Below are positions 42,773-51,094 of a stretch of 64,000 bases of DNA, in pieces. The notes beneath the pieces were generated by a model, which did not search any database, was not told the origin of the DNA, and was given only the letters and a program-made list of their open reading frames with translations. Origin of the DNA: Streptomyces sp. NBC_01481 (lineage in GTDB: Bacteria > Actinomycetota > Actinomycetes > Streptomycetales > Streptomycetaceae); contig NZ_JAPEPT010000002.1 of the NCBI RefSeq assembly GCF_026339995.1, positions 1,225,470-1,289,469 of the forward strand, given 5' to 3'. The position numbers were made by a program, and so were the translations under genes. Each line of letters opens with the position of its first letter. The stretch's first letter is position 1.

Positions 42773-43780
42773 ATGCCCGACACCTCCAGTGAAGCCCTAG
42801 ACCGCGCCATCTCGGCCGTGCCGACCGAGCAGTTCCATGGAGCTGACGGCCGTGCCGTACGCCCTTGCACTCCCGCTGTCGTCACCCACCGCCACCTGCG
42901 GATGCTCGATGTCCGCCCTGGCGCGCGCGTCATGGACATCGGCATCGGCTCCGGCCTCTCCGCCGCGCTCCTCGCCCAACTGGCAGGCCCCGATGGACAG
43001 GCCACCGCTATTGAGATCGAATCCAGTCTCGCCAAGCGGGCCGAATCTCTTTATGCCGAGTACCGTCACCGGGTCACCGTGGTTGTCGGCGACGGCCTCC
43101 TCGGGTATCCGCAAGGTGCCCCGTACGACCGCATCCTCGTCGGCACCACCCCTCTGGCCATCCCCGACGCCTGGCTCCAGCAACTGAAGCCAGGCGGCAC
43201 CCTCCTCTGCGGCGTACGCATCGCCGACCTGCCGGGCGCCTACGCGATCGCTCGCATCACCGTTGATGACAAGCATCAGCCACATCAGGTCGAGATCCAC
43301 CACGGCGGATACACCCCCATGATCGCGGCCTATCCTGCGGATACCGTCTCCCGGGTTGTCGATCCGCAGCAGCCCGAGTTCTCGCTCACGGTCCTGAGCA
43401 ATCAGGAGCGCAGCACCGCCTCATCGCTGTTCGCTGTCCTTCGTGGGGCGACACACACTGAGCCAACCCCAGCGCCGGACTCCGACTACTTCCACCTGAA
43501 GAACTGGCTCATCGCCGCCGAACCCACCGGCCTGCTCGAAGCGACCATCGACCAAGGCACCGGCGTCGGTGTCGGGTCCCTCGCGCCTGATGGCACTGCT
43601 CACGCAGCCGTCGTCACCGACGAGTTCCTCATCGCCGACCATGCCGAATCCCCGGCACTCGAAGTCCTCCGCGCCTTGAGCCACGAGTGGTTGGAAGAGG
43701 GGGCTCTCCGCACCCACGAGCTCAACGCGCGGCTCATCCGCGATGGTGACGCCTGGCACGCACGCGTCACCCGTGCCTGA
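42773..43780 (+). CDS. protein-L-isoaspartate O-methyltransferase-like SAM methyltransferase
   Basis: A 335-residue protein with a Pcm-type Rossmann methyltransferase domain (about residues 1-190): motif I VMDIGIGSGLSAALLA, acidic ATAIEIES and the DRILVGTTPLAIP segment (Pcm motif post-II), plus a C-terminal extension of about 140 residues not found in plain Pcm. Stand-alone repair of isoaspartate is possible, but extended Pcm-like enzymes in Streptomyces also modify peptide products. A 34-residue ORF follows 87 bases downstream. The ATG overlaps no other gene; the divergent TPR gene starts 55 bases away. Confidence 0.82.
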   Translation: MPDTSSEALDRAISAVPTEQFHGADGRAVRPCTPAVVTHRHLRMLDVRPGARVMDIGIGSGLSAALLAQLAGPDGQATAIEIESSLAKRAESLYAEYRHRVTVVVGDGLLGYPQGAPYDRILVGTTPLAIPDAWLQQLKPGGTLLCGVRIADLPGAYAIARITVDDKHQPHQVEIHHGGYTPMIAAYPADTVSRVVDPQQPEFSLTVLSNQERSTASSLFAVLRGATHTEPTPAPDSDYFHLKNWLIAAEPTGLLEATIDQGTGVGVGSLAPDGTAHAAVVTDEFLIADHAESPALEVLRALSHEWLEEGALRTHELNARLIRDGDAWHARVTRA

Positions 43781-43867
43781 ATCAACGGTCGGTGGGGGCG
43801 CCTGAGCCGCCCGCTGACCGGCTGACACGCAGCTCAAACACATCATCGCCAACAGAAGGGCACAGCT

Positions 43868-43972
43868 ATGCCATCGACCGCCATCGTCTCCCTGCTCAAG
43901 GGGGCAGGATGGCGGGCGCCCGCACTACACCTGCGAACGGACGCCAACGACGCTACTGCACACCACAATTGA
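43868..43972 (+). CDS. 34-residue candidate small protein
   Basis: ATG with AGAAGGG eight bases upstream opens MPSTAIVSLLKGAGWRAPAL plus 14 more residues, ending TAHHN. Codon bias is normal. It follows the Pcm-like methyltransferase on the same strand. No family match is visible; it might be a peptide substrate or chance. Confidence 0.35.
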   Translation: MPSTAIVSLLKGAGWRAPALHLRTDANDATAHHN

Positions 43973-44066
43973 CGTCGTGATCATCCTTGAGTGGGACGGC
44001 TGCCTTTGCGCAGTGAGTCCGCCCGTCAATTGAGGACACCAGGGTCCGAGGCGGAGCCCCGTACCG

Positions 44067-44579
44067 CTACGGCTCCGGCGTGACGAAGTACGACGCGAAG
44101 CCCGACAGGATCTCCTCCTCCGCGATCCGGCCGTCCCCGTCCGCGTCAAGGCCCACCGCCACCCGCGCAGCCAGCGTCGGTTCGACGCCCAGCACCTTCA
44201 GCACGCGCTCGGCGGCGGACGGTGTCACACCGGAGCCGTCCTCGTCGGCGATGTCGATCAGGGCGTGGAGGAATGGGCGGGCGATCTCGGCGAACCGCTG
44301 GGGGTTGTCGCGCAGTCTCTTCACCGCGCCCGTGATGAATTCCGGGCGGGTGACCCGCTGGTCGCCGTCCACATCGGCAATCCCGGCCATGCCCTGCCAG
44401 AACGCCTCCGCGCCGCTGTAGAGGGCCTGGCCCTTGTCACAGCGAGCCGTGGTGGAGAACTCGGCGAGCAGCGCGGCGGTCGCCCCGCTGAAGTCCTGAC
44501 GGTCGATGTAGCCATTGCCGTCCTGGTCGAAGGCGGCGAAGCGGGAAGCGATCTTGCGCTCGTATTCTGCGCTGTCCAT
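44067..44579 (-). CDS. EF-hand calcium-binding protein, calerythrin-like
   Basis: A 170-residue cytosolic protein with EF-hand loops: DQDGNGYIDRQD (about residues 19-30), DVDGDQRVTRPE (about 69-80), DEDGSGVTPSAA (about 113-124) and DADGDGRIAEEE (about 147-158). The first, second and fourth have near-canonical loops; the third is degenerate at the 12th position (Ala). Such proteins buffer Ca2+ or act as calcium sensors in Streptomyces and resemble calerythrin of Saccharopolyspora. It stands alone. Confidence 0.92.
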   Translation of the reverse strand: MDSAEYERKIASRFAAFDQDGNGYIDRQDFSGATAALLAEFSTTARCDKGQALYSGAEAFWQGMAGIADVDGDQRVTRPEFITGAVKRLRDNPQRFAEIARPFLHALIDIADEDGSGVTPSAAERVLKVLGVEPTLAARVAVGLDADGDGRIAEEEILSGFASYFVTPEP

Positions 44580-44632
44580 GAGGGCGAGCGTACGACTCCG
44601 AGCGCTGACGCGTGCAACTACTCCCCCATTTA

Positions 44633-44650
44633 CGTGATGACGACATCACG
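44633..44650. promoter_or_regulatory. inverted repeat CGTGATG-ACGA-CATCACG
   Basis: Perfect 7-bp arms with a 4-base spacer in the 137-bp gap between the EF-hand and STAS genes (both minus). It could be an operator for the EF-hand gene, 54 bases upstream of its start, or a weak terminator for the STAS gene. Confidence 0.4.
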
Positions 44651-44716
44651 ACGACATCTGCGGGTACGCCCGGTGACGGCGAGGCGCCACACGGTGACCA
44701 AGGGGCGGCTTCCGCA

Positions 44717-45088
44717 TCAGGCGGAGAGCGGCTGGGCCTCCTCGTCGGTGGCCGAGTGCGTGTCCGCGTACACCTCGAACAGGCGCCGCACCCCGAGGGC
44801 GCCCAGCACCCTGTTGACGTGCGAGCCCTCCTCGGCGCCGTGGGCGGGCAGTATCAGGCGCAGCCTGCCCCTGCAGGAGCGCAGCAGACGGCGGGCGGCG
44901 ATGAGCACTCCGACGCCGCTGGAGTCGCAGAAGAGCACCTCGGAGAGGTCGAGCACCACATCGCGGCGGCCGAGGGCGACCGCGTCGTGGACGTGCTGGC
45001 GGATCATGGGCGACGAGGCGAGATCGAGCTCTCCGCGGACGTGCAGCACGGTCCATGCGCCCTGCCGGGTCTCGTCCACCTTGAGCAT
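44717..45088 (-). CDS. STAS-domain anti-sigma factor antagonist
   Basis: A 123-residue SpoIIAA/RsbV-like protein. The phosphorylation loop is DLSEVLFCDSSGVGVLIAA, with two Ser next to Asp as in this family (about residues 48-66), and GELDLASSP lies near residue 20. It would be phosphorylated by an HATPase anti-sigma kinase and, when dephosphorylated, release a sigma factor. I chose the ATG at 45088 with GGAGAGG ten bases upstream. No kinase gene is adjacent; two stand-alone HATPases are elsewhere in the window (53540, 62472). Convergence or overlap with other genes is not seen. Confidence 0.88.
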   Translation of the reverse strand: MLKVDETRQGAWTVLHVRGELDLASSPMIRQHVHDAVALGRRDVVLDLSEVLFCDSSGVGVLIAARRLLRSCRGRLRLILPAHGAEEGSHVNRVLGALGVRRLFEVYADTHSATDEEAQPLSA

Positions 45089-45354
45089 CACGTCCGGACC
45101 TCTCCTCACGCCGATCCGGAGTGCCGCGCCCGCTGTGGTGCGGCCGGACACATCCGGAAGCTGCCCTTCCTGACGCCACTGCCCCGCTCCTCCCGCCTGA
45201 AACACGAAGCTCAAGGCAGGCTTGCGGGAGCGGACCGCCCATACCATTGAACCTGCCCCCCGGGGGCGCACTTGCAATGAAGGGGCGTGCGTTCGCTGCA
45301 ACGCGCACTACATTCGAAGAGGCGACAGGCACAGGGGACAGGCTTGGGGGCCGA

Positions 45355-45951
45355 ATGGCAAAGGACACACCGCCGCGCTGGGACCGCAGGATGCAGCAGC
45401 GGCTGGCGCGGGGAGAGGCCGCCGCGCTCGGAGAGCTGTACGACAAGTTCGCCTCACTGGTGCACATGCTCGCCCACCGGGTGCTCGACGACGACGAGGC
45501 CGCCGACCAGGTGACACGTGAGGTCTTCGGCTACATCTGGGAGAACCCCGACTCCTACGACCCCAAGCACGGTTCGATGCGTTCCTGGGTGGCCAGGCTC
45601 ACCAACAGCCAGGCCGTGAACCGGCTGCGCCAGACCGAGGCCGCCGCACTCGCCCAGGGCGGCGAGGGCACCACCGAGGAGCTCGAGCTGAAGGTGCGCA
45701 GGGCAGCGGTCGCCGCCCGCGCCGACTACATCGTCACCTCCATGCCCGCGCCCCTGCGGGACGCACTCGAGCTGGCGTACTTCCAGCGCCGGGACTACCG
45801 CCAGACGGCAGCCGACCTCGGGGTCACCGAGGACGAGGCCAGGCGCCGGCTGCGGCTCGGCCTCCAGTTGCTGTCCACCGCCAACACGCGCCCGCTGGAA
45901 GGCTCCTCCCCGCAAGGCTCCTCACCGCCCCGATACGGACGCTCCTTGTGA
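45355..45951 (+). CDS. ECF-like RNA polymerase sigma factor
   Basis: A 198-residue sigma-70 family protein. Region 2 (about residues 25-90) includes LYDKFASLVHMLAHRVLDDDEAADQVTREVFGYIW, and region 4 (about 125-175) is a helix-turn-helix (LAYFQRRDYRQTAADLGVTEDEARRRLR). The GTGA stop/start overlap with the next gene indicates coupling with its anti-sigma factor. Start is the ATG at 45355 after GGGGG; an upstream ATG at 45277 cannot be excluded. Target promoters are unknown. Confidence 0.88.
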   Translation: MAKDTPPRWDRRMQQRLARGEAAALGELYDKFASLVHMLAHRVLDDDEAADQVTREVFGYIWENPDSYDPKHGSMRSWVARLTNSQAVNRLRQTEAAALAQGGEGTTEELELKVRRAAVAARADYIVTSMPAPLRDALELAYFQRRDYRQTAADLGVTEDEARRRLRLGLQLLSTANTRPLEGSSPQGSSPPRYGRSL

Positions 45952-47264
45952 ACGGGCCATTCGACAGCGGCCGCGGAAACGGCCGCTCCGGCGACGACGG
46001 CCGCGAAGAGGTACGGGGCGGTCCGCGCATACCGGGACCGCGGCCCGCGGCGGACGATCTGGACCCGCCCGCGCGCCTGTTGCCGCTCCGCGGCGTGCCC
46101 GAGCCGGAGGCACAGACCGTGCCCGAGGCGAAGCCCGTACCCGAAGTACCGCCCGCGCCCGTCGAACGGCCGTCCCACAGCGTGCTGAAGTCGCTGCTCG
46201 GCGCGTGGGCGCTGTCCGCCTGCTCCGCCGAGGAGACCGCGGCGGTCGAGCAGCACCTCGGCGACTGCGCGCCCTGCGCGGAAGAGGCCCTGCGGCTGCG
46301 CGATGCCGTCGCACTGCTGCACACCGACCGGGATCTGGACCTCGACCCGCTGCTGCGCTTCCGGGTGCTGGAGAACTGCCTGGGGCGCAGGCCCGCGCGT
46401 ATCCCCGTACCCGTCTGGGCGACTCCGTACGACGCAGAGACCGCGCGGCTCGACGCGCTGCTGCGGGACATCGGCGAGTCGGAGTGGCACGCGCCGGTGC
46501 ACCTCAAGTGGTTCGAGGACGAACGGCAGGTGAGCCGCCGGACGACCGTCGCCGGGGTGATCGGGCATCTGATGGCCATCGACGGCCTGGTCGCGAGCGC
46601 GCTCGGTCTGGACGATCCCCTCGGGGCGAACGCGCCGAAGGTGCCGGCCGATCGCACCGAGGCGTACTGGCGCACCACCGGCCTGCCGCGCACGCGCGCC
46701 GTCCGCGAGCCGTGGCGCGACCAGAGCCACACCCTGATCAGGACGGTGTCCTTCGCGGGCCGCGGAGTCGCCGAACTTTCCGTGTCGTACGGGGACTTCG
46801 CCCTGCCGCTGCGGGACTCCCTCCTGGACCGGGCCTTCGAGTGCTGGATCCACGCGGGCGACATCGCGGACGCGGTGGACTATCCGTACGAGCCGCCGAG
46901 CGGCTCCCATCTGCACCGGATGATCGACCTGGCGGCGCGGCTGCTGCCCGCGGCCCTCGCGGACCGCAGACGCGCGGGTCTCGCCGGACCGGCCAGGCAC
47001 CTGGTGGCGGCCGGCGCTCCCGGCCGTTCATTGCACCTGGAGGTCGAGGGCTCGGGCGGCGGGAACTGGTACATCGCCCTGGACTCCCCGGCGGCCGTCG
47101 CCTCGGCGGACCGGGCGGTGGCCCAAGTGGCACTGGACGGCCTGGAGTTCTGCCGCCTGGTGGCGGGGCATGTCTCACCGGAGGAGGCCGCGGCGGGCCA
47201 GGACGGCGACCGGGAGGCGATCCGGGACGTGCTGTTCGCGGCGGCGTCACTGAGCAGGCTCTGA
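45948..47264 (+). CDS. zinc-finger anti-sigma factor with MDMPI-like domain
   Basis: A 438-residue protein. A disordered Pro-rich N-terminus (1-80) is followed by a zf-HC2 type zinc finger, HLGDCAPCAEE (about residues 100-110, His-x3-Cys-x2-Cys), then a DinB/maleylpyruvate-isomerase-like domain (about 155-300) containing SRRTTVAGVIGHLMAIDGLV and AFECWIHAGDIADAV with metal-ligand histidines. The first two features match anti-sigma factors encoded beside ECF sigma genes. No transmembrane helix is evident, so it acts in the cytosol. It overlaps the sigma gene by four bases. Confidence 0.85.
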   Translation: MNGPFDSGRGNGRSGDDGREEVRGGPRIPGPRPAADDLDPPARLLPLRGVPEPEAQTVPEAKPVPEVPPAPVERPSHSVLKSLLGAWALSACSAEETAAVEQHLGDCAPCAEEALRLRDAVALLHTDRDLDLDPLLRFRVLENCLGRRPARIPVPVWATPYDAETARLDALLRDIGESEWHAPVHLKWFEDERQVSRRTTVAGVIGHLMAIDGLVASALGLDDPLGANAPKVPADRTEAYWRTTGLPRTRAVREPWRDQSHTLIRTVSFAGRGVAELSVSYGDFALPLRDSLLDRAFECWIHAGDIADAVDYPYEPPSGSHLHRMIDLAARLLPAALADRRRAGLAGPARHLVAAGAPGRSLHLEVEGSGGGNWYIALDSPAAVASADRAVAQVALDGLEFCRLVAGHVSPEEAAAGQDGDREAIRDVLFAAASLSRL

Positions 47265-47359
47265 GGAATGACCTTGTTCCACTTCTGAACACGCTCCGGA
47301 TCCCATGCTTTTGATCGTGCGATGTAAAAGTGGAAGAGACTGATTCCGTCGCACGTCTA

Positions 47360-47387
47360 TTGGTTCAGGCCAACGTGCCGGTATAGA
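47360..47387 (+). promoter_or_regulatory. candidate promoter for the lectin-like gene
   Basis: TTGGTT (47360-47365) and TATAGA (47382-47387) are separated by 16 bases, about 140 bases upstream of the ATG at 47527. The surrounding DNA is noticeably less GC-rich than the rest of the window. Prediction by eye only. Confidence 0.35.
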
Positions 47388-47526
47388 CTCTGCACGCTCT
47401 GCGGTTTGCAGAGTTCGGATGCCGGGCCTCGGGGGGCTGGAGCGGTTCGCATTCCTTTCCTTGATTTGTTGCGGAAGAGATCTCCGCCCCTGCAGTTCCG
47501 GCTATTGCACAGGAAAGTAGGGTTCG

Positions 47527-48153
47527 GTGAAACACGCCTTGAGGCGCTTCGGATCGATGCTCCTGAGCATGGCAACGCTGGTGACCGTGAGTACCGTCGT
47601 ACTCCTGACCTCGGCCTCCTCGGCGAGCGCGGCTGACAACCGCTGTCTCGACAAATACGGAAGCTCCTGGAACGCGGGCAGCAGGCCGCAGTGGCTCGGC
47701 GCCGTCCAGGCGACGAAAGCCAACGGCGTTCGGACGGTCGCGGAGGTGGCAGGCCCGAGTACCCAGGACGGTGGCCGGGTGGTGATCTGGGAGAACCGCA
47801 ATGAAACGCCACAGCTCTGGTGTTTCAGCAAGGAAGGGGCCGTGGGGTCCTATTCCTACTACCGCATCAGGAACCTGTACACGGGTAAGTGCATGGACAT
47901 TCAGGGCCCATGGAAGGGGAACGGGGTCCGTGTGCACCAGTGGAACTGCAGCGGATTCATTGATCGGTCCAGTCAGCAGTGGATTCTGATCGCACACGGA
48001 ACCAAATGGCTCGAAGGGTCTTACAAGACCGTCTACGAGTGGCAGAACCGGTTCAATGGCGGCTCGCTCGACGTGAACAACTACCTGACCGCGAACGGTA
48101 GCTACACGCAGGTGTGGCAATTCGCCAACACCGAGAATCAGCTCTGGTACTGA
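47527..48153 (+). CDS. secreted ricin B-like lectin domain protein
   Basis: A 208-residue protein. The Sec signal has KHALRRFG, a hydrophobic run to about residue 30, and SASAAD cleavage near residue 36. The mature part is a beta-trefoil of the RICIN type: two QxW-like repeats (QLWCF and QQWIL) and a last one QLWY at the C-terminus, with Gln-x-Trp spacing. It probably binds a sugar polymer. Its codon choice and GC content are lower than its neighbours, suggesting separate acquisition. A strong terminator follows. Confidence 0.82.
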   Translation: MKHALRRFGSMLLSMATLVTVSTVVLLTSASSASAADNRCLDKYGSSWNAGSRPQWLGAVQATKANGVRTVAEVAGPSTQDGGRVVIWENRNETPQLWCFSKEGAVGSYSYYRIRNLYTGKCMDIQGPWKGNGVRVHQWNCSGFIDRSSQQWILIAHGTKWLEGSYKTVYEWQNRFNGGSLDVNNYLTANGSYTQVWQFANTENQLWY

Positions 48154-48178
48154 GATCCGGTACTGAGATCGAGGTGTG

Positions 48179-48208
48179 TGACGGTCCGCCGTATTCGGCG
48201 GGCCGTCA
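48179..48208. terminator. bidirectional terminator
   Basis: TGACGGTCCGCCG (48179-48191) pairs with CGGCGGGCCGTCA (48196-48208) with one G-T pair and a TATT loop. It lies between the convergent lectin and acyl-CoA ligase genes and ends both transcripts. Confidence 0.72.
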
Positions 48209-48229
48209 CGGCTGTCCGTGCGGCAGCGG

Positions 48230-49741
48230 TCAAGAATACCGTTCCCTCAGCTTGTACTTGAGCACCTTCCGCAACGTCTCGTTCCGCGGCAACCCATCCG
48301 TGATCTCCAGCTGCTCCGGCAGCTTGTGCACCGACAACCCCGCCCCCCGCAAATACGAAGTGACGGCGTCGAGCGTCAACTCCTCGGCGCCTGGCACCTG
48401 TTCCACCACCGCGCACACCCGCTCCCCCCTCTCCGCGTCCGGCAGCCCGATCACCGCGACGTCCGCCACCCCTGCGTGCTCGTGGAGCAGGTCCTCGATC
48501 TCCTTCGCCGAGATGTTCTCGCCCTTGCGGATGATGACGTCCTTCAGCCGCCCGGTGAGCACGAGATGCCCCGAGTCCGTGACATGCCCGAGGTCGCCGG
48601 TGATGAAGAAGCCCTCGCCGTCGAAGGCCGCGGCGGACTGGACCGGGTCCAGGTAGCCCTGGCAGACCGCCTCGCCGCGCAGGCGGACCTCGCCGTCCAC
48701 GATGCGTATCTCCATGCCCGCGGGCGGCCGGCCCTCCGTCGTGGCGAGGTTGTCGGCCGTGTCGTCGGGCGCGCCCATGGTGATCATGGGGACCTCCGTC
48801 ATGCCGTATCCGTGGGTGAGCCCGCAGCCCATCTCGCGTACGACGGCGTGGTAGATCTCCGGCGGCTTGGGCGCCCCGCCCCCGGCCAGCAGCCGCAGGC
48901 TGGGGATCAGCGGCCGCCCGGGCTGTTTGCGCTGCTCGGTGAGGAACATCGAGTAGAACGCGGTGGATCCGCCCGCGACGGTCACCCGGTGTCTGCGGTA
49001 TTCCTCCAGCGCGTCGGGCAGCGCGAACTGCTCGAACATCACCGCGGGGAAGCCGTACAGCAGCAGCATCACCGTGTAGTCGGGCCCGGCGATGTGCGCG
49101 AAGGGGAAGGCCATCGAGCCGACGTCGTCGGCCGACAGGTGCAGTGCGTGTGCCAGGCACGCGCCACCCGCGATGAGGGAACGGTCGGTGTGCAGCACGC
49201 CCTTGGGGTCGGAGGTGGTCCCGGACGTCCAGTAGATCCAGCGCACGTCCGTCCCGGATTCCGGCGGCGGTGGCAGGACCGCCGGATCGGCGTCGGGCAG
49301 CGTCGCGTACGCCTCGAAGACCAGCGGCGGTTCGGGCAGTTCCAGCGCGAGCCGGTGCGCCATGCCCGCATGGTCGAAGCCCCGCCAGGTCCCCGGCACG
49401 GCGAAGAGCGCGGCCTTGGACTCCCGTAGCGCGAAGCCGACCTCGCGGTCCCGGTAGAAGGGGATGACGGGCGACTGTACGGCGCCGATGCGGGCGAGTG
49501 CGAAGGAGAGCAGTGCCGTCTCGATCCGGGTCGGCAGCTGCCAGGCGACCACGCTTCCCGGCCGCACGCCCAGTTCGTACAGACCGGCCGCGACCCGCTC
49601 CGAGCGGTCCCGCAGTTCGCCGAAGGTGAGGCTACGGCTCTGCTGGAGGAACACGGGCCGGTCGGGGGTGAGGGCCGCCCTGCGCCGGACCAGTTCCCAG
49701 AGGGTGCGCGATGCGCCCAGGGCGTGTGCGGTCTCGTTCAT
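48230..49741 (-). CDS. acyl-CoA synthetase (cyclohexanecarboxylate/FadD-like)
   Basis: A 503-residue adenylate-forming ligase. Motifs: YWTSGTTSDPKGVLHT (about residues 170-185), THGYGMTEVPMI (about 313-324), ITGDLG (about 394) and the lid KDVIIRKGENISAKEIEDL (about 407-425), with the catalytic Lys near RNETLRKVLKYKL at the C-terminus. It activates an acid to its CoA ester for the pathway encoded around it. Divergent from the amidohydrolase gene; two CTGAC inverted motifs lie between them. Confidence 0.88.
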   Translation of the reverse strand: MNETAHALGASRTLWELVRRRAALTPDRPVFLQQSRSLTFGELRDRSERVAAGLYELGVRPGSVVAWQLPTRIETALLSFALARIGAVQSPVIPFYRDREVGFALRESKAALFAVPGTWRGFDHAGMAHRLALELPEPPLVFEAYATLPDADPAVLPPPPESGTDVRWIYWTSGTTSDPKGVLHTDRSLIAGGACLAHALHLSADDVGSMAFPFAHIAGPDYTVMLLLYGFPAVMFEQFALPDALEEYRRHRVTVAGGSTAFYSMFLTEQRKQPGRPLIPSLRLLAGGGAPKPPEIYHAVVREMGCGLTHGYGMTEVPMITMGAPDDTADNLATTEGRPPAGMEIRIVDGEVRLRGEAVCQGYLDPVQSAAAFDGEGFFITGDLGHVTDSGHLVLTGRLKDVIIRKGENISAKEIEDLLHEHAGVADVAVIGLPDAERGERVCAVVEQVPGAEELTLDAVTSYLRGAGLSVHKLPEQLEITDGLPRNETLRKVLKYKLRERYS

Positions 49742-49760
49742 GGTCCGTAACCCTCCATTG

Positions 49761-49853
49761 CTGACGGGTAGTCAGATCGTGCCGAGAGCGTAGGGCCCAC
49801 CGCCTTGTCGGTCCAGGGGTGCGGGGCTAGCCTAATTTCTGACGGGTCATCAG
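49761..49853. promoter_or_regulatory. two CTGAC-type inverted motifs, possible operators (49761-49775 and 49839-49853)
   Basis: CTGACGGGTAGTCAG (49761-49775) and CTGACGGGTCATCAG (49839-49853) share the CTGACGGGT left half and a near inverted right half. They lie in the divergent promoter region between the ligase and amidohydrolase genes. A third related site is at 54987-55001. The binding protein is unknown; no TetR-type gene lies in this cluster. Confidence 0.55.
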
Positions 49854-49900
49854 ATTCAGCGCTGCCCGGCGGCCGCACCGGGCACGGCGGAGGGGACACC

Positions 49901-51094
49901 ATGACGGAACTGCCTCGGATCATCAGCGTCGACGACCATGTGATCGAGCCGGCCCACCTCTTCGAGACCTGGCTCCCGGCGAAGTACCGGGACCGCGGCC
50001 CCCGGCCGCTGACCGCGGGCATCGGCGAGCTCGCGTACGTCGCCGGGAAATACCGGATCACCATGGATCCCGACGGCCCCCCGACCGACTGGTGGATCTA
50101 CGAGGACCTCAAGTTCCCGTACAAGCGCAATATCGCCGCCGTCGGCTTCGACCGCGACGACATGACCCTCGAAGGCATCACCCGGGCGGAGATGCGCCGG
50201 GGCTGCTGGGACCCCAAGGAACGCCTCGCGGACATGGACCTCAACCATGTGGAGGCGAGCCTGTGCTTCCCCACCTTCCCGCGCTTTTGCGGGCAGACCT
50301 TCGCCGAGGCCCACGACAAGGAGGTCGCACTCGCCTGCGTGCGCGCCTACAACGACTGGATGGTCGAGGAGTGGTGCGGCGACAGCGGCGGCCGGCTCAT
50401 CCCGCTGTGCATCATCCCGCTCTGGGACATCGGCCTGGCCGTCGCGGAGATCAGGCGCAATGCGGCACGCGGTGTGAAGGCCGTGACCTTCTCCGAGATC
50501 CCCACCCATCTGGGGCTGCCGTCGATCCACTCCGGCTACTGGGACCCGTTCTTCGCGGTCTGCCAGGAGACCGGCACGGTGGTGAACATGCACATCGGCT
50601 CCAGCTCCCAGATGCCCGCCGCATCCCCGGACGCGCCGCCCGCCGTGCAGGCCGCGCTCAGCTTCAACAACGCCATGGCCTCGATGATGGACTTCCTCTT
50701 CTCCGGCGTCCTGGTGAAGTTCCCGCGGCTGAAGCTGGCGTACAGCGAGGGCCAGATGGGCTGGATTCCGTACGCCCTGGAACGCGCCGACGACGTGTGG
50801 GAGGAGCACCGGGCCTGGGGCGGGGTGCGCGATCTGATCCCCGAGCCGCCCTCGACGTACTACTACCGGCAGATGTTCTGCTGCTTCTTCCGCGACAAGC
50901 ACGGGGTCGCGTCCCTCGACGTCGTCGGCCGTGACAACGCCACCTTCGAGACCGACTACCCGCACGTCGACTCGACCTTCCCGCACACCAAGGACGTCGC
51001 ACTCGACCACGTCAAGGGCCTGGACGACGAGACGGTCTACAAGCTGATGCGCGGCAACGCGATCCGCATGCTCGACCTCGATCTGGATCGTTGA
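49901..51094 (+). CDS. amidohydrolase-2 family protein
   Basis: A 397-residue TIM-barrel hydrolase of the amidohydrolase-2/ACMS-decarboxylase group. VDDHVIEP at the N-terminus carries the first metal-ligand acidic/His pattern, and a metal-binding His lies in VVNMHIGSSSQ (about residues 227-237) with an Asp in NATFETDYPHVDSTFPH (about 346-362). Relatives are found in steroid and aromatic degradation loci as decarboxylases or hydrolases. Start is the ATG at 49901 after GGAGGGG. The stop overlaps the start of the first acyl-CoA dehydrogenase. Confidence 0.85.
   Translation: MTELPRIISVDDHVIEPAHLFETWLPAKYRDRGPRPLTAGIGELAYVAGKYRITMDPDGPPTDWWIYEDLKFPYKRNIAAVGFDRDDMTLEGITRAEMRRGCWDPKERLADMDLNHVEASLCFPTFPRFCGQTFAEAHDKEVALACVRAYNDWMVEEWCGDSGGRLIPLCIIPLWDIGLAVAEIRRNAARGVKAVTFSEIPTHLGLPSIHSGYWDPFFAVCQETGTVVNMHIGSSSQMPAASPDAPPAVQAALSFNNAMASMMDFLFSGVLVKFPRLKLAYSEGQMGWIPYALERADDVWEEHRAWGGVRDLIPEPPSTYYYRQMFCCFFRDKHGVASLDVVGRDNATFETDYPHVDSTFPHTKDVALDHVKGLDDETVYKLMRGNAIRMLDLDLDR

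Noticed and set aside
42718..43035. N-terminal extension of the TPR protein back to 43035
   Set aside because: It is antisense to the methyltransferase gene and does not look like an XRE helix-turn-helix.
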